64,000 nt of DNA, from assembly GCA_958510875.1 (NCBI GenBank), contig OY294068.1, positions 70,596,633-70,660,632 on the forward strand, read 5' to 3'. The stretch is from Endomychus coccineus (lineage: Eukaryota > Arthropoda > Insecta > Coleoptera > Endomychidae). This document shows positions 13,560 to 23,720 of this stretch, piece by piece. The number at the start of each line of letters is the position of its first letter. Positions within the stretch are counted from its first letter, which is position 1. Position numbers and translations under genes: made by a program. The notes beneath the pieces are model-generated. The model searched no databases. It saw nothing but the letters and a program-made list of their open reading frames with translations, and was not told the DNA's origin.

Positions 13560-14051
13560 TTATTAACTAAAGCCCTTGCAAATTCCTACATGTGTCTTTA
13601 TAATGTTAAAAGTATATTTTAGGTAGAATAGCAATATTTCTAATAAGGTCTGACAACTTTTTTCCATTACCCCATAAATCTTTAACATCTGGTTCGATCT
13701 GGTAGATACTTGAGCGTTATATTTTTTGGTTTCAGTCGTATACAGACTTTGTTGACATGTGTTCGTATATTATAAGAATATTGCTAAGCAGTGGATTCTT
13801 GATACATTTCATATACTCAAAACATTGATGTGTTACAATTTCGATTATTCGTGTTACTGTTCGTTTCGGCGACGTGGGTTTTTTTAATTGAAATTGGTGC
13901 GATAAGGACGCTTTGTGCTGATACAAAGTTTTAAGAAATCCCGTTTTAGACATAATAGTCTTCTGATGATGGTCGTGAGACCGAAATGTATGTAAAGAGG
14001 GAAATAATAAGCATATATGTTAGTTTGACTTATTTCCCGAGAATTTATATA
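13560..14051 (+). repeat. Dispersed repeat related to Penelope pseudo-LTR
   Basis: This block shares sequence with 46080-46400: both have 'TGCAAATTCCTACATG', 'TATAATGTTAA', 'TAACATCTGGTT', 'GCAGTGGATT' and end with 'CCCGAGAATTTATATATA'. The same terminus in opposite orientation lies at 52700-52732. It contains a candidate hammerhead ribozyme (13957-13999), a feature of Penelope pseudo-LTRs. It ends where the foldback element begins at 14052. Confidence 0.5.
13957..13999 (+). ncRNA. Candidate hammerhead ribozyme
   Basis: The plus strand shows the conserved core CTGATGA (13963-13969), a stem II GGTC/GACC (13971-13974 with 13979-13982) closed by a GTGA loop of GNRA type, then GAAA (13983-13986). 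A minimal stem III could be AT paired with GT (A13986-T13993, T13987-G13992) enclosing GTAT, giving cleavage after GTA at 13994. Stem I would be TCTT (13959-13962) with AAGA (13995-13998). One T (13970) separates the core from stem II. Short stem III hammerheads are known in Penelope-like elements, and Penelope fragments are adjacent. Fold and activity are inferred by eye. Confidence 0.55.
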
Positions 14052-15131
14052 TACAGGATGTTTCAGAAAGACCTCCCGTAAATGCAGGGAACGGTAGATC
14101 TTACAAAAATAATCAGATTTTTCATATGAACTATGATCCTATCTTCTTACGTTTCGGAGATACAATTTAATTTTTTTTAGAAAATTTTGCTATAGCTCCT
14201 GTGCAGCTACAGATATTTTGTTGAAATCTGGTACTCGAGGGGTTTCAAAAGACGCCGAATAAGATGGTTTAGTTAGTTTCTGATTATGCGGTAGAGGGCG
14301 GTGGGTGCGCGACTTTTCGGCGTTTCTTTTAGCCTTAACTTTTTTGGGAATAATTTTTTTGATTTCTTTGCACATTTTTCTGGTTTACAATTTTATTTCA
14401 AACAAATAATGTACTCTTGTTGACAATCTCAAAATCTCACCGTTTTCGAGAAAAACGCGTTTAAATGAACATACACGATTTCGGTAGAAGTACATTTTTT
14501 GATGAGTTTTTGTTATTTTCATTTAAACGCGTTTCTCTGGAAATTCTGGCATTAAGGTATATCTCTTGTTGTTATATCATTAGAAAGGTTAGACAATTTT
14601 ACATCATTTTGGTTCAAAGCTCATTGGCATACCGACCTAGATAAGAGTAAGCTATTGAAAGTGTAATAATTTAAATCGATGTAGTTTCTAAACGGCTCAT
14701 TCGATTTTAGTAAACTTTAGTTTGTATAGAAGAGAAGGTACGTACTTTCAATTGTCGTATCTATTGGTACACGATAATTCCTAATAAAATTGCTAGAGGG
14801 TGTAATTTGTAATGATAACGGTTTTATTGATTTTATCCCAAAAACTTAAATCATACGGTATAGGTATTAGATGATAATCGGAAATTAGATTAAATTTACG
14901 AAAAAAACTGAAAACCGCAAATCAATATCTTTTTTTGTTTCAAAGTTCGAGAAAAACGCGTTTAAATGAACATAAGCGATTTCGGTAGTAAGTAAATTTG
15001 ATAATAAGTTTTTGTTATGTTCATTTAAACGCGTTTTCTCGAAAACGGTGAGATTTTGAGAACCTCAAGAGTACATTTTTTGTTTGAAATGACATTGTAA
15101 AGCAGAAAAAGTGCAAAGAAAACAAAACAAT

Positions 15132-15150
15132 TACCGTAAAACGGGGCTAC
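15132..15150 (+). repeat. Left terminal inverted repeat of the pogo element
   Basis: TACCGTAAAACGGGGCTAC; exact reverse complement of 17794-17812. The first two bases are the duplicated TA target. Confidence 0.95.
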
Positions 15151-15534
15151 ATGAAAATACAGGGGCTCGTTGAAAATGAACGCAGCTGATTGAATTAACA
15201 GGTGCTGCTGCTTAACGTCATATTTAGGAAACATAATTCTAAGTCAGTCAGTTAGAGCATAACAACAAGTGGCGGTAACGTTGTTTTTGTTTGTTTCTGC
15301 GGAATAGTGTGGCACGTAGAAATCTACAAACAGTAAGGTAAAAAACAATGTTTTTTTTCGTGAATACTTCTTTTGCCCAGATATACTGGGAATTATTAGT
15401 ACAGCGATGTATTTTTTTCCTAAGAGCATCATAACCGGTTAACACTAATATAACCTCAATTCAACGCTGTAGCTAATTCGAAAGCCAGTGGCGTAGATTT
15501 TATTTTTTGATGTCATTTCAGGGGCTTCTTAAAA

Positions 15535-15741
15535 ATGGTTCTAAAATATAAGAGAAAGGTGGGAAGTCGGCCGTACCGCAATTACACGGAGGAAACGTTG
15601 AATGCTGCTGTGCGGAGGTATGAAAGGGGCAATTTGACTCAACTCAGTGAAGAATATGGCATACCATATATCACATTGTATAGAAAAATTAAAGGATTAC
15701 ATCCATTAAATCCGGAACACTACTGCATTGTCACTTTCTGA
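15535..15741 (+). CDS. pogo transposase, N-terminal helix-turn-helix part
   Basis: Opens MVLKYKRKVGSRPYRNYTEE and continues through 'LSEEYGIPYITLYRKIKGLH', a pipsqueak-type helix-turn-helix with the usual residues of the recognition helix (IP..TLYRKIKG). This domain binds the element's terminal repeats. The frame runs into a stop at 15741, but the next part of the protein resumes one frame over: frame 2 from about 15712 reads 'TTALSLSDEKAIV', which is what normally follows 'HPLNPGTP' in this family. So one small indel near 15705-15715 has split the transposase. ATG at 15535 is the only plausible start, about 400 bp inside the left end. Confidence 0.85.
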   Translation: MVLKYKRKVGSRPYRNYTEETLNAAVRRYERGNLTQLSEEYGIPYITLYRKIKGLHPLNPEHYCIVTF

Positions 15742-17209
15742 TGAAAAAGCCATTGTAAAAGCAATATGTATAGCATCAGAGTGGGGCTTTCCTTTCGAAC
15801 CTAGTGATATAAAAGATGTAGTTCAGGATTTTTTGACCAGAAGGGGTCAACAAGTGAAACCATTCGTGGATAATAGACCTGGAGAGGGTTGGATGGAGAA
15901 GTTTTTGAATCGACATAAAGACGATTTGTCTAAAATAATATCGCAGTCAATAAAACAAAGTCGGGCAAAGATTGATCATACAACTATAAATGGTTATTTC
16001 GATAATCTTACAAACGTGCTCAAGGATGTCAATTCCGAAGCGATAGTCAACTACGACGAAACAAACTTCACCGATGACCCCGGTCGCATCAAAGTCATTG
16101 TTCGAAAGCAGTCTAAGAGAGCAGAAAAAGTTATGGACACCTCAAAGTCTTCGACTTCAGTCATGTTTTCTTGCTCTGCTTCAGGTGTTATGCTGCCACC
16201 ATATATAGTCTATAAGGCAGACCACTTATGGAGCACCTGGACAGAAGGTGGACCTCCCAACACCAGATACAATAGAAGGCACTCTGGATGGTTTGATACC
16301 AATATTTTTGGAGACTGGTTTATGAAAATTGCACTTCCCTATTTTACTAGTTTACCTCCTGGTCGAACAGTACTGATAGGGGATAATTTAGCAAGCCACA
16401 TTTCACTCGAAGTCATCACAACTTGTGAAAACAGTAATATCTCGTTTGTTTTGCTGCCGCCTAACAACACTCACTTGACCCAGCCTTTAGACGTTAGTGT
16501 TTTCAGACCAATAAAAATTAAACGCTCAAAAAATAGAGGAGTTATCAGGAAAGACGTATTTCCCAGGCTTTTGAGGCAGTGTTTGGAGTCGATTAATGTA
16601 AAAAATCCGCAAAACATCAAATCTGGATTCGAAGCAACAGGCATTGCACCTATTGACCTCCAAAAAATCCTTCAAAAACTTCCCAAAACACAAGATCTTG
16701 CAGCAACTGCAGAAACAGAGAACATACTGGGCGAGACGTTGAAACAACTGTTCCAAGAGGTTAGATTTGGAAAGCCAGGAACAGCTAGTAGAGGACGCAA
16801 AAAAAAATTATCGGTAGAGCCTGGCAAAAGTATTTGTTCAGAAGATATTGCAAATACGCCCTCAGAAAATCAGAAAGAAAAATCAAAGAAGAAAACAAAG
16901 GATAAACTAAAGACAAAACCAAAGAGAAAGAAAGTATTGTCCAGCTCTGAGAGTGACGAAGATATATTACCCGCCAATTTACGAAACAAAAAACCTTTAT
17001 GGACTACAAATTTTGATAGTGATAACGATATAGAAACTTTTTCCGACTTTGACAATGGTCATATCGATGATGAAACTACTGATCAAGAATCAGTTGTGGA
17101 TGAAACTTCCAGAGAAATACTCTCTGAAGAAGAACCTATTGAGCACGATCAATTTAAATGTGGTGAATTTGAAAACCGAGAATGGAACCTTCAGAGAGTT
17201 TGTAGCTAA
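15728..17209 (+). CDS. pogo-group transposase, CENPB/DDE_1 catalytic part
   Basis: A 493-codon open frame; the apparent Met is internal, since the true N-terminus is the helix-turn-helix frame at 15535. Order: helical CENPB-like region (residues about 1-90, with 'FVDNRPGEGWMEKFLNRH'), then the DDE_1 endonuclease with its three acidic residues visible: 'VNYDETNF' (first Asp), 'VLIGDNLASH' (second), 'NNTHLTQPLDVSVF' (third), i.e. the DDD pattern of pogo elements. A Lys/Ser/Asp-rich tail follows. It stops at 17209, yet the overlapping frame to 17372 encodes the family's usual C-terminal block ('VAKIAHPQENGYLCTFL' then 'YIYPAVEDIGLV'), so a second frameshift lies near 17180. It catalyses TA-targeted cut-and-paste transposition when intact; this copy is probably inactive. 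Confidence 0.9.
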   Translation: MSLSDEKAIVKAICIASEWGFPFEPSDIKDVVQDFLTRRGQQVKPFVDNRPGEGWMEKFLNRHKDDLSKIISQSIKQSRAKIDHTTINGYFDNLTNVLKDVNSEAIVNYDETNFTDDPGRIKVIVRKQSKRAEKVMDTSKSSTSVMFSCSASGVMLPPYIVYKADHLWSTWTEGGPPNTRYNRRHSGWFDTNIFGDWFMKIALPYFTSLPPGRTVLIGDNLASHISLEVITTCENSNISFVLLPPNNTHLTQPLDVSVFRPIKIKRSKNRGVIRKDVFPRLLRQCLESINVKNPQNIKSGFEATGIAPIDLQKILQKLPKTQDLAATAETENILGETLKQLFQEVRFGKPGTASRGRKKKLSVEPGKSICSEDIANTPSENQKEKSKKKTKDKLKTKPKRKKVLSSSESDEDILPANLRNKKPLWTTNFDSDNDIETFSDFDNGHIDDETTDQESVVDETSREILSEEEPIEHDQFKCGEFENREWNLQRVCS

Positions 17210-17793
17210 AATAGCCCATCCCCAAGAAAATGGTTATTTATGCACATTTCTAAGAATGAGTGAGAAAGTGAAGAATACCTATATATATCCAGCAGTTGAA
17301 GATATTGGTCTCGTTGAGAAAAATGAAATTAACCATTGCGGAGACTTTGAGGAGAGGGCAGATAAAATTTAGAGAAAAGAGTGAATAAAGTCAGCTTTAA
17401 CAATGTTCTTGTTTTCCTTGTGAATGTTTTTGAGTTTTTGATGTTTTTTTTTTAAGTTTTTAGTTTAGTAGAAGTAAAGATTAACTTTTTTGCAATAAAA
17501 TGAAACAAACAGCAGACAACTTTGTATTACTTCTATTTATATTCATTTAGCCCCTATACCAGGTCTACAAGAAAACAGAAGTGTTTTTCAGGTCAATTTT
17601 CAAATAACCCCATAACGGGGTTACTTGAAAATGAGCACTTTATATTTTTTTTCGAAAAGTGGTGAGAGCTGGAATTTTTTTTATTGCTGTAAGAGCTTCC
17701 TTCGACACGAAATGCCATCTGGGTGATTTTTATCCTCGAAAAAATTTCATAATTTGAAGCTGACAGTATAAAGTTTCCAAAAAGTTTTATCAA

Positions 17794-17812
17794 GTAGCCC
17801 CGTTTTACGGTA
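17794..17812 (-). repeat. Right terminal inverted repeat of the pogo element
   Basis: GTAGCCCCGTTTTACGGTA; exact reverse complement of 15132-15150. The last two bases are the duplicated TA target. Confidence 0.95.
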
Positions 17813-18076
17813 TCTCAAAAAAGTTAATGCTAAAAGAAACGCCGAAAAGTCGCGCACCAGCGCCCTCTACCGCATAATCTGAAACTAACTAAACCATCTT
17901 ATTCGACGTCCTCTGAAAGCCGCGAGTATCAGATTTCAACAAAATATCTGTAACTGCACAGGAGCTATCTCCGAAACGAAAGAAGATAGGACCATAGTTC
18001 ATATGAAAAATCGAATTATTTTTGTAAAATCTACCGTCCCCTGCATTTACGGGAAGTCTTTCTGAAACACCCTGTA

Positions 18077-19145
18077 GATCATGTTAATAGTAATTTTGTA
18101 GATATGAAAAATATTCTTGAACCAGGATTTTCAATTGTATCAATTTCCAATGTCAGAATATTATGGTTACTAACAATTTCCATAAAATATGCATGAAAGA
18201 ATACGAATAAACCTTTGTGCACTCACTTCCCCAAAAGGTAAATTTAAATTATTCAGTAATGGGGATGTGGTCACCTTTGTAGTACTTTCCCCCTGACTGA
18301 ATGCATATGTTCCAATAGTTCTTCCATTTAAGATAATTAGTTTGTATTAAACTCTGACTGACTTGTAATCAACAACATATTAAGAAGACTTCTTTCTACA
18401 TACATCTTTCATGGTATTCGCCAGAAAGCAGCGCAGTACGTTTTTAGATTGGATCATGAGAGAACTACAAAAACTCTGTCAAACAAGCAACTCGTACTTG
18501 ATTTCTAAATGCACACGTCTTAATGCTGCCATAACTTGTTCCACTCTGTTTTAACGATGCCACTTGTAATGACTGCTTCAAGAACCTCATCGTTCCTCTT
18601 ATAGTATCGACATCAACAGCAGGTTCACCTACATTATATTTTTTGCTTCAGGGTAGCCAAATTAGGTAGGCAAATATGGAGTATGACCCAAGATAGTAAG
18701 TTTGTTTCTGGTCAAGATCAAGTTAATGGGTGCCAATTGCTTGATGCACGATCCACATGTCATCAGCATGTTCCCCATAGAATTGGGCCATCAGTAAATT
18801 GTGAACACATGCTGTGTCAACAGATGTTGTGTGCACCCCACTTGTACCTTGAAACAATCAATCCATTAATAGTTCTTAGCCTCATGATAGGTTCACTAAG
18901 CATGTTTTCCAACATTTATATGATGTACCTGTCGTTTGCGCCACCATTTGATAAATTTCTACTTTCTGTAAGTATATCTTCATAATTACAAACACACAAC
19001 ACTAACGTAATGTGAATTGCTTCTTATATTTTCTTTTGCAATTCATCAAATTTGTTAACCAAATAAGATATCACCACAATTTGTTTTTTTACCGAAAACT
19101 AGGCCTCAAGTGTGATTTTTCAAATCTCATTTCCAAGCTTCTAAT
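18077..19145. other. Intergenic stretch downstream of the first zinc-finger gene
   Basis: No domain recognised. A somewhat GC-richer patch at 18400-18850 has short open frames on both strands without a familiar motif; it may be an eroded element. Confidence 0.35.
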
Positions 19146-20615
19146 TTATTTTATAACATCCGTGGCCTTCAATGTATTTATATGCAACTTAGAATGCCGT
19201 CTTAGATGAGCAACTTGTGAAAATCTTTTATTGCAAAATTCACATCGAAATGCTTTTTCACCTGTATGTATAACAATGTGTTGCTTAAGTTCTTGTTTCG
19301 TGTAGAAAGCTTTTCCACAAATTTCACAAGTAAAATTCTTCTCACCTGTGTGATGCTTGAGATGAGAGTATAAATTACTAGAACTTCCAAACCTTTTGCC
19401 ACATGTACTGCAAATGAATGGTCTTTCCCCTTTGTGAACCTAAAATAACCAAATTAATATCTTTATGATGTGTAATACATAAAAAACAACTTCATCTCTA
19501 GTCTTTCAATTTAAAAATTTTGCTGGATGTATTATTAAGAGGATAATCAAATTATTTCAATTTAAATCACTGTTTCTGCTCTCTACGCTTATTTATTGAA
19601 TGAATAAATGCTAATGAATTTGTTAAAAGAAGGAACTAGAGAAAAATACAAAAAACAATTACTAATCTTCATACCATGGTATGTTTACGCAATTCCTGTC
19701 TAGTGGAAAATGCCTTAGGGCACATTGTGCATAGATGAGGTTTTTCTCCAGTATGTGTTCTCATGTGTGTAGTTAGATGGCCTGAATTGATAAAGCGTTT
19801 TTCACATAAGTGACAATGATAGGGTTTCTCACCTGGAAAACATTTAAATAGATATCAAGATAAGTATTAATTTATATTTTGTACCTTTTAATATGATCTT
19901 AAATAATAGTTCATTAGTTGCATCAAATTAATAGTCTAACCTGTGTGGATTCTGATGTGTTGAGTAAGGTATTCTCTCCTATTGAATACTTTTCCACAAG
20001 TATCACACTGATGTTTTCGTATTTCTTTTACACTAATAACATCTCTATTATCTAATTTTTTAGATTGTTTAATTTTAGTATGGGCTATACTCTTGTTGGA
20101 AATATGTTCCTAGAAAGTAAAAACCATTCAATTATTTTCCAATTTGAGTGTAATTACATACATTTGCATAACCTTGCTCAGTGAAACTATTTTGCAATTC
20201 TTTTTTATTCAAATTATGTATATTTGAATCATCCCCTAAATGAAGTATAGCAGCAGAAAATAGACCCCTTAACTTGATGTCTGAACTTTCACATTGTAAT
20301 TTGAACTGCCAGGAAATATTTAACTTTACTAAACATTTTTGGCATATTGAATTAGGTAATCCATCTCCATTCAACACCTGAAATCAATAGTTCAAGCAAA
20401 ATAATATTGAAAAATTTGGGTACTACCTGAACAGTAGCACATAACATAATTATGCAGGAAAGTGGTTCTGCGCCTTCGAAAATATTACACATTTTGGAGT
20501 TATCACGGTTATTTTCTAAGCAGATTCTGCATATATTATTCTCATTGACACCACAAACAACATTCAATTCCTTGTGCAAAAATTTTGAATTCACAAAATT
20601 CAAGTTCTGTTCCAT
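19146..20615 (-). CDS. ZAD-C2H2 zinc-finger protein, five coding exons, 341 aa
   Basis: Exons (minus strand): 20427-20615, 20162-20377, 19941-20109, 19675-19832, 19146-19439; all junctions have GT..AG and the total is exactly 342 codons. The zinc-finger-associated domain (ZAD, a dimerisation module) is split by a phase-0 intron: 'NICRICLE' in exon 1 and 'NSICQKCLVKLN' in exon 2 supply the four Cys. After a short linker come six C2H2 fingers with TGEKP-type linkers: CDTC (exon 3), CHLC and CTMC (exon 4), CSTC, CEIC and CEFC (exon 5). The start is the Met of MEQNLNF, 22 codons before the first ZAD Cys. Presumed nuclear DNA-binding transcription factor. The closest relative in the window is the gene at 45432-52555. 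Exon structure is deduced from sequence, not transcripts. Confidence 0.93.
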
Positions 20616-21245
20616 TGTTGGATTGTTGCTAATTTTTAAGTCACAGACCAACAGAAGTAACAGAACATGATAAGTTTGGTAATATTCTTCTGTGATATAA
20701 AAACACAGATTACCAGAAACTCGCTGAGTATAGTTAACATAAATCAAAAACATTCCTTTACTGATTGCAATTTACTTTATTGCACTTGGATTAAAATTAT
20801 TTATTCGAGTGCAATTTAAATGTTTAATTACTATTGAAGATTTCTTATTGAGTTTTTCAACTGTGATCAGTTTATTAATGCCAGTTGAAAATACTTTCAG
20901 GGTCCAAATCCTATATATAATATCTAATCTATGGTCCAAATACCGATGGAAGAATAAGAAGGTCTGTTTGTTTGTGTTGCTAGAGATGCATAGAGTAAGT
21001 TTAGTAGAAAAACGTCCGTTCGTTTGTGTCGATCATTTGATCTAATTGTGTTCATTTGTGTTGAGCAAATTGGTCTAGATTGAAAAGATCAGACTAAATC
21101 TACTCGACGAAAAACGTCGGAGCAAGAAGAGCAGATCATTTTATAAGTGGTTTACATAACCTGAAACCAGAGTTCCAACTTTTCGAGTACCTAGATAAAA
21201 TTAAAGTTAAGGAATTCAAAAATGTCAACAGCTTCAAAAGATCCT
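20616..21245. other. Upstream region of the first zinc-finger gene
   Basis: The first coding exon frame stays open to about 20753, so 20616-20760 is probably 5' UTR or promoter. No clear TATA box was assigned. Nothing else is recognised before the MITE pair. Confidence 0.35.
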
Positions 21246-21253
21246 GTCGTTTT

Positions 21254-21670
21254 CAAAGAGGTCTATATATAGAGATGACAAGTTGTATCGTTTGTATATA
21301 AGGAGAACGTATTTTGGGAGTCCAGCGCGGTTACCCTCTCTCCGCGTCCCAAGCGATCGAGTCGACTAGTTTTTGCAAGTGAACTTGGGTGAAGCAACAT
21401 TGTTTCACACCACAATTTCCGTCGTTCAAGATTTTCAGGAAAGTTGTAAAATAAATAGATAATAATACATAAATAACAAACAAATTGAGGTTAAATCACT
21501 CAAAAACAATAATATAAACAAAACGAAATAACGAAAATAACTTTACTCTGCTGCAATAGCGTCATAAATGAATAGTCGTCTGCCTCGATCATGCGTAAAG
21601 AACGAAAAAAGGGAGACTCCCAAAGTACGGTATAAATCCAACTTGTCATCTCTATATATAGAACTCTTTG
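21254..21670. mobile_element. MITE copy A (8-bp TSD, CAAAGAG ends)
   Basis: 417 bp, ends CAAAGAGGTCTATATATAGA and TCTATATATAGAACTCTTTG, flanked by perfect 8-bp direct repeats GTCGTTTT (21246-21253 and 21671-21678). The 8-bp duplication and CA..TG ends fit the hAT superfamily. No coding capacity. Almost identical to copy B, in the same orientation. Confidence 0.88.
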
Positions 21671-21691
21671 GTCGTTTTACGGTCTCCAACC

Positions 21692-22106
21692 CAAAGAGTT
21701 CTATATATAGAGATGACAAGTTGTATCGTTTGTATATGAAGAGAACGTATTTTGGGAGTCCAGCGCGGTTACCCTCTCTCCGCGTCTCAAGCGATCGAGT
21801 CGACTAGTTTTTGCAAGTGAACTTGGGTGAAGCAACATTGTTTCACACCACAATTTCCGTCGTTCAAGATTTTCAGGAAAGCTGTAAAATAAATAGATTA
21901 TAATACATAAATAACAAACAAATTGAGGTTAAATCACTCAAAAACAATAATATAAACAAAACGAAATAACGAAAATAACTTTATTCTGCTGCAATAGCGT
22001 CATAAATGAATAGTCGTCTGCCTCGATCATGCGTAAAGAACGAAAAAAGGGAGACTCCCAAAATACGGTATAAATCCGACTTGTCATCTCTATATATAGA
22101 ACTCTG
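21692..22106. mobile_element. MITE copy B (8-bp TSD, CAAAGAG ends)
   Basis: 415 bp, same orientation as copy A and differing from it at few positions; the right end reads CTCTG instead of CTCTTTG (2 bp lost). It has its own 8-bp direct repeats, CTCCAACC (21684-21691 and 22107-22114). Only 21 bp separate it from copy A. Confidence 0.88.
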
Positions 22107-22867
22107 CTCCAACCTCTCTATATGGGGTTTGATGACCCGCAAACCATAGGAACACCAGAATCGACTTCTTATTGGTCAATATTTAATCTTATGTTAGCTA
22201 ACAAACAAATAATTTACCACAAGGATGAAGTAATTATGATATTGAACTCATTTCAACAAGTAGACTTACAATTCTTCTGAAGATTTTGGTATATGTTAGA
22301 GACTAGAAATTCGTTTGAAAGAGTTTGAAATTTATCACGACTAAGTCTGAAATGCATTTTGAATTATTGTTCGTTATACATGGATATGACCTAAAATATG
22401 GATATAGAGACAGTTCAAAGAAACATTTGTTATTGTTTCATGCAATACTCTTAGTTCAAAATAATTTTCAATACAATTTCTATTAGTTAAAATGGCTTCT
22501 TAGATCTTCAAATCGTCTATTTCTTCATCTTCAGATGAACTAGAAGAGAATGTATCATTTGTTGCAAGGCAAAAAAAAAAGCATTTTTGATATTTTTATT
22601 TGTGTACATTTTAGAAAATTTTCTAGGCTATGTTGTCTGTGTCGAAAAGTGTTTGTTTGCAGTCATTCTTCTTTGCTAATCTAAGCTACTACTATCTGCT
22701 TTGTGATGATATTAACTGATTTGATCAGCTTGCTCTATGCATTAGCAAGGACACAAATGAACAGACCTAGAGATTGAGCCAATGCCCCAGGTTGTGGCTT
22801 ATTCATTTTCACCGAACTCAACAACTGTGATTTCAAGGAGGTTTTATCATAATATAATGTATATTAT

Positions 22868-22901
22868 CATAGATATTATATGTACATATATTATATCTAT
22901 G
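22868..22901. mobile_element. 34-bp palindromic micro-insertion with 8-bp TSD
   Basis: Begins CATAGATATTATAT and ends with a nearly perfect inverted copy (ATATTATATCTATG), separated by 6 bp. It is bracketed by exact 8-bp direct repeats TATATTAT (22860-22867 and 22902-22909). A second insertion with the same 14-bp terminus lies at 60691-60721 at an unrelated target. Low sequence complexity tempers confidence. Confidence 0.6.
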
Positions 22902-23329
22902 TATATTATTCCCACTTAACCTACATGTTGTATATCATATTTCTTGGAGGCGGTTATTGTCCATCTATCCATTACGAATTACAACTCTGTGATAACTAGC
23001 ATCAACCACAACAATGGTAGAGTAGAGTAGAGTTATACTAAGTTCACTAAAAGTTGAGTTTCAGCTCAAATCAAATGGACGCAGGGTAGGCGGGATATCA
23101 GAGTCGTAGTCATTGCGCAAATAACCGCTATAGCATAGATTACGGAGCTAATTTCAAATTCACATTCACGTGATCCATGCGCAGTAGACGCGATTGGGTA
23201 TATCTGGAATGATGCACTGTAAGCAGCGTCCTGTTTGCATCAATATTCTGATTCATCTCGCTATATATAAGCTGGATAGAAGGTTGTCTAATCTTCTTGC
23301 AGGTATCTACAGTCTACTTATTGCCAAGA

Positions 23330-23720
23330 TGTCAAGTATTCCAGATTGAGACAAAGTTTTGGTTCACCTGGTTGAACAGAACACGTCCAGTCCCAGACAT
23401 CTGTTTCGCTCTTCTCAATAGTTCGTCAGTGGAACGTTGCAGACGATGAAGTCACTGATCAACCATCTCCGGCCAAAGAGTTCTATACATTTCTCCGGCA
23501 GTGATATAACAACCTCCTTAGAAAATGTAGAAGGTAGATGTGCCACTGAGAATGTGTAATCCACAATGACATGTATTGGTAATACTGTTCTCGCGACTTA
23601 ATGAATCGACGAGGCAACAGTTGGCAACAACGCAAACACATATCACTGTCCAACCTGATAAACCTAAACTTTTTCTGTTGACTTCTATCTTCTAACCCGA
23701 GATGTGCTTCTATCTCTTCT
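23330..23720. repeat. Copy of an unrecognised repeat family with a conserved peptide motif
   Basis: The minus strand reads 'STDELLRRAKQMSGTGR' and, one frame over, 'VQPGEPKLCLNLEYL'; the plus strand from about 23640 reads 'ITVQPDKPKLFLLTSIF'. The same motifs occur at 36600-36975 (minus) and 37085-37240 (plus). One copy carries the 18-bp MITE remnant at 23474. Confidence 0.5.
23474..23491. repeat. 18-bp MITE remnant between 8-bp direct repeats
   Basis: CAAAGAGTTCTATACATT, the start of the CAAAGAG MITE family, sits between two exact copies of TCTCCGGC (23466-23473, 23492-23499). The homologous repeat at about 36740 lacks the insertion. This looks like an almost completely deleted MITE. Confidence 0.65.

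Larger units (their letters stand above)
15132..17812 (+). mobile_element. pogo-group DNA transposon, nearly intact
   Basis: Perfect 19-bp inverted ends TACCGTAAAACGGGGCTAC (15132-15150; complement at 17794-17812), including the TA target duplication. The interior encodes a psq-type helix-turn-helix plus DDE_1 transposase. Subterminal repeats of the type GGGGYTAC/TGAAAATGA occur just inside both ends (about 15143-15156, 15161-15175 and 17616-17637). The insertion site is in the right arm of the foldback element; the left arm at the equivalent point lacks it. Perfect ends and a 493-codon open frame suggest a fairly recent arrival, though two frameshifts disable the copy. Confidence 0.92.
14052..18076. 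mobile_element. Foldback (long-TIR) DNA element, interrupted by a pogo element
   Basis: Left end TACAGGATGTTTCAGAAAGA (14052-14071) and right end TCTTTCTGAAACACCCTGTA (18057-18076) are inverted copies bounded by TA. The inverted arms run about 480 bp: 14054-14545 pairs with about 14940-15131 plus 17813-18076. Shared blocks include GCACAGGAGCTAT, AAACTAACTAAACCATCTTA and AAAACGCGTTTAAATGAACA. Each arm's inner part carries a smaller hairpin around the AAACGCGTTTAAATGAAC motif. Without the insert the element is about 1.34 kb. No coding capacity is seen outside the inserted pogo element. TA ends suggest Tc1/mariner-superfamily mobilisation, but the class is inferred. Confidence 0.85.

Noticed and set aside
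15025..15445. Minus-strand open frames with hydrophobic stretches
   Set aside because: They cross the foldback arm and the pogo left end, so they are antisense to non-coding transposon DNA.
16526..17055. Minus-strand open frames
   Set aside because: Shadows of the pogo transposase coding region.
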